A DNA stretch of 64,000 nt from Candidatus Jordarchaeales archaeon (GTDB lineage Archaea; Asgardarchaeota; Jordiarchaeia; Jordiarchaeales; Freyrarchaeaceae). Where the stretch lies: assembly GCA_038889235.1 (NCBI GenBank), contig JAWAHN010000001.1:248001-312000 (forward strand). Direction: 5' to 3'. The stretch's first letter is position 1, and every line of letters starts with the position of its first letter. The translations under genes and the position numbers were made by a program. The notes below the pieces were generated by a model. It did not search any database. It was not told the DNA's origin and was given only the letters and a program-made list of their open reading frames with translations. Below, piece after piece: positions 43,855-50,712 of this stretch.

Positions 43855-44376
43855 GTGGATTTCTTCGAAGTAGTAAGGGCAAGGAGGAGTGTGCGAAGCT
43901 ATTTGGACGAAGATGTTTCTGACGGTGAGGTGAGAAGGCTTCTTGAGGCGGCGATTCTTGCTCCCTCAGCTGGAAACTGCCAGCCGTGGGAGTTTATCGT
44001 TGTAAGAGACGAAAAACGCAAGGAGGCTTTGTCTAAAGCCGCCCTTGGGCAGAGGTTTATTGCCGAGGCGCCTGTGGTTATAGTTGTGTGCGCTAACATT
44101 CCGAGGACTGCAGCCCATTATGGGCCTCGGGGGGCGAACCTCTACGTGATACAGGACACGGCGGCAGCCACTCAGAACATACTTCTCGCGGCAACAGCTA
44201 TGGGTTTAGCAACTTGTTGGGTTGGGGCTTTTGACGAGAGGAAGGTGTCAGAAATACTGGAACTACCGGAAGAGGTAAGGCCGCTTGCGATAATACCAGT
44301 CGGCCGACCGAGAAAGGTTCCACCTATGCCTCCGAGGATACCGTTGGAGCGCGTGGTTCACTACGAGAAGTGGTGA
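43855..44376 (+). CDS. Nitroreductase family flavoprotein
   Basis: A 173-aa FMN-dependent nitroreductase-fold oxidoreductase. It opens DFFEVVRARRSVRSYLDEDVSDGEVRRLLEAA, the family's FMN phosphate-binding R-S-x-R start, with APSAGNCQPWEFIVV near residue 42 and a central LLAATAMGLATCWVGAF. GTG 43855 follows GAGGGGTGG; an open 5' extension of 56 codons is not believed because the family start coincides with GTG 43855. The natural substrate is unknown. Confidence 0.87.
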   Translation: MDFFEVVRARRSVRSYLDEDVSDGEVRRLLEAAILAPSAGNCQPWEFIVVRDEKRKEALSKAALGQRFIAEAPVVIVVCANIPRTAAHYGPRGANLYVIQDTAAATQNILLAATAMGLATCWVGAFDERKVSEILELPEEVRPLAIIPVGRPRKVPPMPPRIPLERVVHYEKW

Positions 44377-44388
44377 ACATCTTCCCCT

Positions 44389-44661
44389 TCACTTTATTTT
44401 GAAATCCTTGAACTCTCCCTTGTATTCCTCCCAGAAGATTTCCACGTTAGTCACCCTGGCAGCTGGCGGTCCTCTTTTACAGAACTCAATGAGGGCTTCG
44501 ACAGCCTCTTTTTCTCCCTCAAAAACGGCCTCCACTCGTCCGTCTGGGAGGTTTCTAACCCACCCTGTTACGCCACGTTGCTTAGCTTCCCTTCTAGTAG
44601 TGTCCCTAAAGAAGACCCCTTGAACCCTCCCACTAACGATAACCCTAGCTCTAACCTTCAA
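44389..44661 (-). CDS. acyP: Acylphosphatase
   Basis: Hydrolyses acyl phosphates. At 90 aa it has the full length of the family. The active-site block [18 protein letters not shown] near residues 9-26 contains the catalytic Arg, and [17 protein letters not shown] near 33-49 contains the catalytic Asn. It starts at ATG 44661. It converges on the nitroreductase gene with a 12-nt gap. Confidence 0.93.
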   Translation of the reverse strand: MKVRARVIVSGRVQGVFFRDTTRREAKQRGVTGWVRNLPDGRVEAVFEGEKEAVEALIEFCKRGPPAARVTNVEIFWEEYKGEFKDFKIK

Positions 44662-44796
44662 GGAAATTCGAACCCTCCCCTCCGAGCGGTGGACATTTGG
44701 TGAGTAGCCCAGTGATGGGGGCTTTACAGTGTTCAGCGGTGCAAAGTTTAAACGTTTTGGCTAAAGGATTTGGAGAAGTGATGAGTTGTTCAACGT

Positions 44797-45483
44797 TCAC
44801 CTGCGTCTTGGTGGCCTTTTTATTGAGACGAGCCTTATGAACTCTGCCGTGTCTTCTGCAGAGTCGGCTATTCCCTCAACGAAGTCTATCATGTTGCTTA
44901 AGGTTATCGCCGCGAATGGAGGAATTTCACTGCACTTCCATTCTTGAAGCGACTTCCTTAGAGCTAAGTGGTCTTGGTCCACTTCAAACTCTATGCGGTC
45001 TACCTCGTCTACGAGAGGTATAATGTCGCGTCCCTCTCTGAGAGCATCTATGGTTTCTAATAGCTTCTCCACGCACTTCTTGGCGTCGTGCAACATTCTT
45101 ACGAACTGTTCGCCTAGCATCCTGATATACTGTGGGTCCAAGATGGAGATCCTTCTGGCAACAGCGTTAGCGTTGTTGGCTACGGCGTCAAGCCGTTTAG
45201 TCAGGTGAACCAAGTCTTCTCTCTCGGAAGGATCCAGCCGTCCCTCTGAAAGCGTAGTGAGGATGCTTCTCCTTATGATGTCTGCCTCGTGTTCTATCTC
45301 ACCAACCCTGCGTGCTACAACAGATATTTCCTCGGGGCTGCAACCGCTCATTATCAGTTCAACTAAGCTGACAAGTTCTGTAACGCAGTTGAAAACCTTC
45401 CTGGTGTGCTCGTCTATCAAACTGATCGATTTTTCCTCTCTCCTAACGCGGAACCAACTGGCTAAATCAGGCAACACAACCAC
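44797..45483 (-). CDS. DUF47 / PhoU-like protein
   Basis: A 228-aa all-helical protein of the DUF47 family, PhoU-like regulators usually encoded beside PiT phosphate transporters. The metal-binding repeat E-x3-D is seen as VGEIEHEADIIRRSI near residue 65 and VDRIEFEVDQDHLAL near residue 165. No phosphate transporter gene is adjacent here. It starts at GTG or TTG around 45483 in an AT-rich leader. A role in phosphate uptake control is inferred from the family. Confidence 0.8.
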   Translation of the reverse strand: MVVLPDLASWFRVRREEKSISLIDEHTRKVFNCVTELVSLVELIMSGCSPEEISVVARRVGEIEHEADIIRRSILTTLSEGRLDPSEREDLVHLTKRLDAVANNANAVARRISILDPQYIRMLGEQFVRMLHDAKKCVEKLLETIDALREGRDIIPLVDEVDRIEFEVDQDHLALRKSLQEWKCSEIPPFAAITLSNMIDFVEGIADSAEDTAEFIRLVSIKRPPRRR

Positions 45484-45669
45484 CCTTCAATAAGAAAACA
45501 ACTTCAAACCGTAAGGTGCAAGAGACATTATTTTAACCTTGAGATATTGAGACCTTTTTAGGTTTTTCCTAGGTTTCTTCCCAAACAGTTTTTCCATGAA
45601 GTGACTGAAAAAAGGGGGGTTATTGTTCTTTTTAATGACGTAGGCAGACGGCCTCCAACGCGTGTAGCC
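45484..45669. other. Intergenic region downstream of metF
   Basis: A 186-nt gap between the start of the DUF47 gene and the end of metF, both on the minus strand. It contains ATTATTTTAACC near 45529-45540 as a possible promoter for DUF47 and a T-rich metF 3' flank on the minus strand. No gene or hairpin of note is visible. Confidence 0.35.
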
Positions 45670-46566
45670 TTACGCCTTCAGCTTCGACGCCAGCTGGTTA
45701 ACGGCTTGTTCCATTCCGGGGGCGTGCAAACTACACCCTGCGAAGCCTTCGTCTTTGAGTGCTTTAATGAACTTCGTGAAGAACTCTATGTTCACCTTTA
45801 AGCGCGCTTTTACTTTTTCTTCTCCCTCCAGCGTTTCGGCTTTCTCAAGAGCATTTATCAGCTCTGGGGGAACGATGACTCGCGGGTCTTCGTTTAAGCG
45901 TCTCGCGTCGGCCACGTTAGCAGGTATCCTAATGCCAACTACCACCGGGACGCCGAGAAAACTAACAGCTTTCTTGAAGCTCTTCAAAGCTTCAAAGTTG
46001 AAAGTGGGATAGGTGACTATGAAGTCTAATCCGGCTTTAGTCATTCTTTCAAGCCTCTTCACCTCGACCTCAATGGGAGAAGCCGCTGGAAAGGCTATTG
46101 CCCCAACGCATAAGTTCGGTGGCTCCGGAATCTTCTGCCCAAAAACCTCCCCTTTTTCGGACAGTGTTTTCAACATCTGGACTAGTTGGGCGGAGTCTAA
46201 GTCGAAGACTGCCATGGCATGTGGAATGTCGCTCATCTTCGGGTGACTGCCATCGGTCACCAGGAAGTGGTTGACACCAAGCATTCCAGCAGCTAGGACG
46301 TCTGAAAGTAGGGCTGCCCTATTCCTGTCCCTGCACGTGAGCTGGCATATGACTTCCAACCCGGTCTCTTTCTTCACAACTCCAGACACGACGACAGTGT
46401 TAGCCACGCCCAGCGTTTCTCTGGGCTCGGAAACTATGACCGCTGAAACCTTACCCATGGATTTAACTGCTTCAACAATAGCTTTCAGGTTGGTAACCCT
46501 TGCAGAGTCCACTTGGCCTATGACGGCGAACCCTTTCTCCAAAAAACCCTTCATCTTCAACCACAT
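45670..46566 (-). CDS. metF: Methylenetetrahydrofolate reductase-type protein (MetF)
   Basis: A 298-aa MTHFR-fold flavoprotein, expected to reduce a methylene-pterin to methyl-pterin. The TIM-barrel pattern reads VIGQVDSARVTN at the start, EVICQLTCRDRNRAALLSDVLAA (pterin/flavin site) near residue 70 and HFLVTDGSHP. AIAFPAASP, FIVTYPTFNFEALK, VVVGIRIP and a C-terminal GCSLHAPGM follow. It overlaps metV as TGATG (ATG 46566); ATG 46554 is an alternative start. The adjacent MetV supplies the zinc/Fe-S subunit, as in acetogen MetVF. Confidence 0.85.
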   Translation of the reverse strand: MWLKMKGFLEKGFAVIGQVDSARVTNLKAIVEAVKSMGKVSAVIVSEPRETLGVANTVVVSGVVKKETGLEVICQLTCRDRNRAALLSDVLAAGMLGVNHFLVTDGSHPKMSDIPHAMAVFDLDSAQLVQMLKTLSEKGEVFGQKIPEPPNLCVGAIAFPAASPIEVEVKRLERMTKAGLDFIVTYPTFNFEALKSFKKAVSFLGVPVVVGIRIPANVADARRLNEDPRVIVPPELINALEKAETLEGEEKVKARLKVNIEFFTKFIKALKDEGFAGCSLHAPGMEQAVNQLASKLKA

Positions 46567-47225
46567 CACCACACGAGCTTAGCTGCCCCGACTTTGACAT
46601 TCCTGTCGAGTGGGGGATTTATTTTGAGAAAGTCTGCTTCCCTTCCCTCGCTCTTCATCCTCTCCCACACCTTCACCCAGACGCAGTCAACTTCATCCCC
46701 GATAACCCCACACTTGCCGTTAATCATATCTTCGCACGGCCCGTTCATGAGCCCCTTCGCGCACAAAACCTTAGGACATAACCCCTCTGTCTCGTTGAGG
46801 ACGCATACCCCACACTCTCTGCACCTTTCTAAAAATCGTCCTATGTGCTCCACCTCCCCAAGGAAGACGGTGTCTAGGGCGGCCACTGTCTTCTTTCCGC
46901 TGGCTTCACCTACAGCTTGCACCCCTGCACCGCAAGACATGACAAGCAGAGCATCAGCCCTTTTGACCTCCTCATCGATTCTCTTTAGGTCACGTCTGTT
47001 TATCCTAACGTCGCAAGGTGATTCTATTACTATTGAGGCTAGGACGTTTTTGCCCCACTCCAGGAGCTTCTTAACCATCTCCTTCACTTGATCCTCGCCA
47101 CCGGTCCTACATATCGTGGCGCATGTACCACACCCGATGACTACTATGTCGCGGTATGGTTCAAGCGCCCGCTTTACCTCCTCATCAGACTTAGCCACGG
47201 TAACTATCAATTCAAAAACCCCCAA
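46566..47225 (-). CDS. metV: MetV-like MTHFR C-terminal Cys-rich protein
   Basis: A 219-aa partner of MetF (MTHFR_C family, MetV of acetogens). It opens with GCGTCATICRTGG and contains a C-terminal Cys cluster (CRECGVC, GLCPKVLCAKGLMNGPC, GKCG) that would bind Fe-S and zinc. VIESPCDVRINRRDLKR and VMSCGAGVQAVGE are family blocks. In Moorella-type systems MetV connects MetF to HdrABC/MvhD. Here HdrABC lies only about 3.5 kb away, so the same complex is plausible. It starts at ATG or GTG 47225 and is transcribed into metF. Confidence 0.85.
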   Translation of the reverse strand: MGVFELIVTVAKSDEEVKRALEPYRDIVVIGCGTCATICRTGGEDQVKEMVKKLLEWGKNVLASIVIESPCDVRINRRDLKRIDEEVKRADALLVMSCGAGVQAVGEASGKKTVAALDTVFLGEVEHIGRFLERCRECGVCVLNETEGLCPKVLCAKGLMNGPCEDMINGKCGVIGDEVDCVWVKVWERMKSEGREADFLKINPPLDRNVKVGAAKLVW

Positions 47226-47381
47226 CTGCCGGGAGACAAAACTAATTGGCTCGCAGGCATAATTTAAATGTTGTTTTCCGCCACCACATGAGAAGGCCAG
47301 AGTCTTTGTCTGAAAATTTTATAACTAGGGAGGAAAACATGAAAAAACTAAAAAGTAGGCACGAACCGGTGGGTTCTAGGC

Positions 47382-48290
47382 TTGAATGAGGCGAGTAGGC
47401 AGCTTATACATGCTTCCTGCTTAAGCACTACTTGGAAGCTTTTCCTTAACTGTAGGCCGTGGAATGCAGCTAGCTGGGCTAGCTTAGTAGTGTTCGGGTG
47501 GACGACGACAATTAAAGAATTCTCACTTGTAGACTTCTTCGCCAACTTAGTTGTTCTAGGCTTCTTTTCAGTACTTCTTAACGGAGTCTCCTTCGCTGTC
47601 AACAACGTTTTTGACATTGAAGAGGATAGGAGGGCTTCTAAGAGGAACCTCGTCGCAAGTGGAGAGGTCGATGCGAGAAAGGTACTTATGTTCTCCCTAG
47701 TTATTAGTGGATTCTCGCTTGTCTTTTTCGCCTACACCTGCGGGCTAGAGGGAGCGCTACTTGCGCTATCCTGCCTCGTGCTTGGTTTGCTCTACTCGGC
47801 GCCGCCTTTCAGGTTCAAGGAGAGGCCCATGCTAGATGTGGCATCCCACGGCCTTTTCTTGGGATCCCTCCTAGTTTTACTGGGGGCTTACTTTAGAGAC
47901 GGGGCGCCAAACAACGTGACCTATGCTTACTCGATAGCCTTCTTCTTCATCTCGTGCATCTTCCAGCTTCAGAACCTGCTCGGGGACTATGCTTTCGACA
48001 GAGACGCGGGAGTTAAGACGAGTATTGTGAGACTTGGCTCTCTTGAAAAGGGACGGGTGATTTCCAGCATTTTCATCGCTGTCGGGATCGTTGTAACCGT
48101 GGTGGCTGCGTGGCATTTCAACATTAACCCGCTACTATTAGCTGTCTTGCTTTCCGTGCAGGTCTTGAATCTTCTGCTCATCCAGCCTAAAACTCCAGTT
48201 TACGCGGTTTACGTTTTCCAGAAGAAGGTTCAGCCATACCTAATGACGTGTTGGGGAACTGTTCTGCTTTTCGCAACGCTAGTCTCTTGA
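47382..48290 (+). CDS. UbiA-family prenyltransferase
   Basis: A 302-aa membrane prenyltransferase with about eight TM helices. The two Asp motifs that bind the prenyl diphosphate are NNVFDIEED (residues 74-82) and DYAFDRDAGVKT near residue 202. In archaea such enzymes make ether lipids (geranylgeranylglyceryl phosphate to DGGGP), quinones or decorated haems; sequence alone does not decide. It starts at TTG 47382 behind GGTGGG. It converges on the inositol-phosphate synthase gene. Confidence 0.83.
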   Translation: MNEASRQLIHASCLSTTWKLFLNCRPWNAASWASLVVFGWTTTIKEFSLVDFFANLVVLGFFSVLLNGVSFAVNNVFDIEEDRRASKRNLVASGEVDARKVLMFSLVISGFSLVFFAYTCGLEGALLALSCLVLGLLYSAPPFRFKERPMLDVASHGLFLGSLLVLLGAYFRDGAPNNVTYAYSIAFFFISCIFQLQNLLGDYAFDRDAGVKTSIVRLGSLEKGRVISSIFIAVGIVVTVVAAWHFNINPLLLAVLLSVQVLNLLLIQPKTPVYAVYVFQKKVQPYLMTCWGTVLLFATLVS

Positions 48291-48320
48291 TAAAATAAGG
48301 GGTTTGTGAGCCTTTAACGG

Positions 48321-49370
48321 TCACTTCCTCAGAAATTCCGCGATAAGTCTCTCAGCGTCGGATAGCCTTACGGAAAACGGTGGCTTCTTGAAGCCGTAAG
48401 CGCAAAGGGGAAGTATAACGCCGCCCATCCCCTTGTCCATTGCGAACTTGACCCCTCTTATTACGTCGACGAGTATTCCGGCGGCGTTTGGCCCGTCCAC
48501 GGTGTTGAGGAATATGTCTATTTTCACCGGCGTTCTGTTAAAGTAAAGTCCTCTAACCCAGAAGTAGGATGCCCTAGAGTTTTTCATGAAGCTTATGTAG
48601 TCAGTTGTTCCCGCTACAACCGGCGCGTCGTATGGAAGCGAGGCTTTAACCGCCGCAGTCTTAACCCGCCTTTTGAAGTCACCCCTATCCCTCTGCAGAG
48701 TGTTTAGAGCTTCCAAGCCACCGCCTATGTCTAGCTGGTATGTTTCCTCTACCTTGACACCCCTTTTCACGAGGAACTCTAGGATCGCCTTGTGCAGGAC
48801 TGTGGCGCCTATCTGGTCCATTAGGTCGTCTCCGACTAAAGGTAGGCCGGCCGACTGGAACTTTGAGGCCCACTTTTCGCTCACGGCGATCTCAGCCGGC
48901 GTCGCGTTTATGAACGCGCAGCCAGCCTTGAGAGCTTGTTCAGCATACCAATTTGAAGCCTCAACGCCGCCAGTGGGTATGAGGTTGACTAATATTTCGG
49001 CACCGGACTCTTTGAGCTCTTTAGCTACGTCCACCGGTTTCTCCTCGCTCACCTTAACATAGTCGGAGATGTATTCGCCGATCCCGTCCTTAACCTCGCC
49101 CATCTTGACCTTGACACCAGTTTTCGGGACGTCATAAATCTTCTCGTAACAATTGGGTTCAGCGAAAATGGCTTCCGAGAGGTCTTTCCCAACCTTGCGT
49201 GCGTCAACGTCAAAGGCAGCCACAAATTCTATGTCACCAACAGTGTATCCGCCGAAAACTTCGTGCATTAGCCCGACGGTATCACCATGATTCTTGTACA
49301 TGTAAACCCCTTGGACAAGAGCGGAGCAGCAGTTTCCAACGCCTGCAACCGCAACCTTGATCTTACCCAT
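48321..49370 (-). CDS. ino1: Myo-inositol-1-phosphate synthase
   Basis: Converts glucose 6-phosphate to L-myo-inositol-1-phosphate, the source of inositol lipids and of the di-inositol-phosphate thermolyte. A 349-aa protein of the archaeal short form. It starts KIKVAVAGVGNCCSALVQGV (NAD loop), then VNLIPTGG, GDDLMDQIGATVLHKAIL and LDIGGGLEALNTL. PYDAPVVAG and a C-terminal KFAMDKGMGGVILP follow. ATG 49370 follows CGGAGGG; the frame is open another 345 nt upstream but enters the mer coding sequence and is not used. Confidence 0.92.
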   Translation of the reverse strand: MGKIKVAVAGVGNCCSALVQGVYMYKNHGDTVGLMHEVFGGYTVGDIEFVAAFDVDARKVGKDLSEAIFAEPNCYEKIYDVPKTGVKVKMGEVKDGIGEYISDYVKVSEEKPVDVAKELKESGAEILVNLIPTGGVEASNWYAEQALKAGCAFINATPAEIAVSEKWASKFQSAGLPLVGDDLMDQIGATVLHKAILEFLVKRGVKVEETYQLDIGGGLEALNTLQRDRGDFKRRVKTAAVKASLPYDAPVVAGTTDYISFMKNSRASYFWVRGLYFNRTPVKIDIFLNTVDGPNAAGILVDVIRGVKFAMDKGMGGVILPLCAYGFKKPPFSVRLSDAERLIAEFLRK

Positions 49371-49588
49371 ACCAAAGCCCTCCGAGACGTGAAAACAGGG
49401 GAATGCCGCAAAATCCCTAGCTGGGGGTACATTAAAAAAGGTTGCGTTTAGCAACTTTGCAACCCAAGAATCTAACGGCTTAAAGTCAAGCATGCGTCCT
49501 TTAAACGGCAAAGGATGAGAAGACACAACCTGGGAGCTGAGTGCAAGAAAAGCGGGGAGGTCGTTTTTGGTTCCAGGAAAAAGGGAGT
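49371..49588. other. Spacer between mer and inositol synthase
   Basis: A 218-nt gap on the minus strand between the end of mer and the start of inositol-phosphate synthase. It is GC-balanced, with an AT-rich TTAAAAAAGG near 49432-49441 that could be the promoter of the synthase. No gene or strong hairpin is seen. Confidence 0.35.
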
Positions 49589-50572
49589 TTAGAGCGTTGG
49601 GAGAATTTCTTTCCCAATAAGCTCTATGGCTTTCATCTTGTCCGCCGCTATAGGTGAGCCGACGACCAACTGTGTAACTCCTATCTTTACTAGTTGCGCC
49701 ATTTTCTCCGCGCACTCGCTCGGTGTGCCGTATATCGAGAAGGCTTCAAGCATGTCGTCGGTCACGCTCTTAGCCGCCTTCCCTATCTTGCCAGACCCTA
49801 TCAGCTCCCTTATTTGCTGAACCGCGCTCTCAGAGATCCCGTGCCTTTCGAGCACAACGCTCGGAGCGGCCGCAGCGATGAACGCTACGACGTATGTAGC
49901 CATTTTCTTCGCTTCCTCCCTGTTCGCGTCCACCGAGAAGCTGGTGTAAGCTACTATGTCGAATTCCTTCTTCCCGGTTTTACTTAGCGTTTCCTTGATT
50001 ATCTTAACTGCAGGCTCTATGTCCTTCGGGTTTGAGGCGTTGATGAGAGCGCCGTTCCCGATTTCAGCCGCTAAGGCGAGCATCTTTGGACCCTGAGCCC
50101 CTATGTATATGGGAATTTCACCTGCAGGCTTGTAGCTGAGACGGGCGTTCTTTATCTTGAACATCTGCCCGTCGTACTTGACGGCTTCGCCCTTCCAGAG
50201 AAGGCGGCATATTTCGACTACTTCCTTCACAGCAGTCAGTGGGTTCTTCCACTCTACTCCAAGCTGGTCAAGTGTGCCTTTGTCACCTGCCCCTATCCCC
50301 ATCACGGCTCTTCCTCTAGAGATCTCGTCTATTGTAGCTACTGCTGAAGCCGTCACAGCAGGGTAAACCAAGAACGGGTTGGTGACGCCGGGCCCCAACC
50401 TTATCTTGCTGGTGTTTGCTGCCGCCACCGCCAGAGTGGCATAAACGTTGCGATTGTTGTAGTGATCAGTTACCCAAGCGTAGTGAAAACCATTCTCTTC
50501 AGCGTGTTTAATGTATTTGACCGTCTCCATAGTGTCCCTTTCCGGGACTAACTCTATTCCTATCTTGACCAA
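49589..50572 (-). CDS. mer: F420-dependent methylene-H4MPT reductase (Mer)
   Basis: Reduces methylene-tetrahydromethanopterin to methyl-H4MPT with F420H2. A 327-aa luciferase-like TIM barrel that follows the Mer pattern closely. The blocks are KIGIELVPERD, FHYAWVTDHYNNRNVYATLAVAA, RLGPGVTNPFLVYPAVTASAVATIDE, GRAVMGIGAGDK, IPIYIGAQGPKML, GALINASNPKD and GVTQLVVGSPIAADK. ATG/TTG 50572 is near GGGAGGCG. It diverges from hdrA across a promoter region with a perfect 17-bp palindrome. Confidence 0.92.
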   Translation of the reverse strand: MVKIGIELVPERDTMETVKYIKHAEENGFHYAWVTDHYNNRNVYATLAVAAANTSKIRLGPGVTNPFLVYPAVTASAVATIDEISRGRAVMGIGAGDKGTLDQLGVEWKNPLTAVKEVVEICRLLWKGEAVKYDGQMFKIKNARLSYKPAGEIPIYIGAQGPKMLALAAEIGNGALINASNPKDIEPAVKIIKETLSKTGKKEFDIVAYTSFSVDANREEAKKMATYVVAFIAAAAPSVVLERHGISESAVQQIRELIGSGKIGKAAKSVTDDMLEAFSIYGTPSECAEKMAQLVKIGVTQLVVGSPIAADKMKAIELIGKEILPTL

Positions 50573-50632
50573 GGATATACGCCTCCCTCACCTTGAAGCG
50601 ATTTTCGATTTACCTTTGTTTTAAACTTTTCT

Positions 50633-50649
50633 TTTTAACAATTGTTAAA
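50633..50649. promoter_or_regulatory. 17-bp palindrome between mer and hdrA
   Basis: TTTAACAAATTGTTAAA is a perfect 8+1+8 inverted repeat in the middle of the 140-nt spacer between the divergent mer and hdrA genes. It sits 5 nt upstream of the hdrA TATA box (50655-50663) and about 8 nt upstream of the probable mer TATA (TTTTAAA near 50618-50624 read on the minus strand). That position overlaps the BRE regions of both promoters and is what an operator for a shared regulator would look like. Confidence 0.55.
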
Positions 50650-50654
50650 CAACA

Positions 50655-50663
50655 TTTATATAA
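50655..50663 (+). promoter_or_regulatory. TATA box of the hdr operon
   Basis: TTTATATAA at 50655-50663 is a strong archaeal TATA box. It predicts transcription starting near 50688, so the hdrA mRNA would have a leader of about 25 nt before the TTG at 50713. Confidence 0.65.
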
Positions 50664-50712
50664 CTACTAGGTTACCGTTACACACGAGAAAGCACGAAGG
50701 GAGCGCAAAGGT

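Noticed and set aside
49371-49715. N-terminal extension of inositol-phosphate synthase
   Set aside because: It runs back into mer coding sequence; the family start at ATG 49370 has a good ribosome site.
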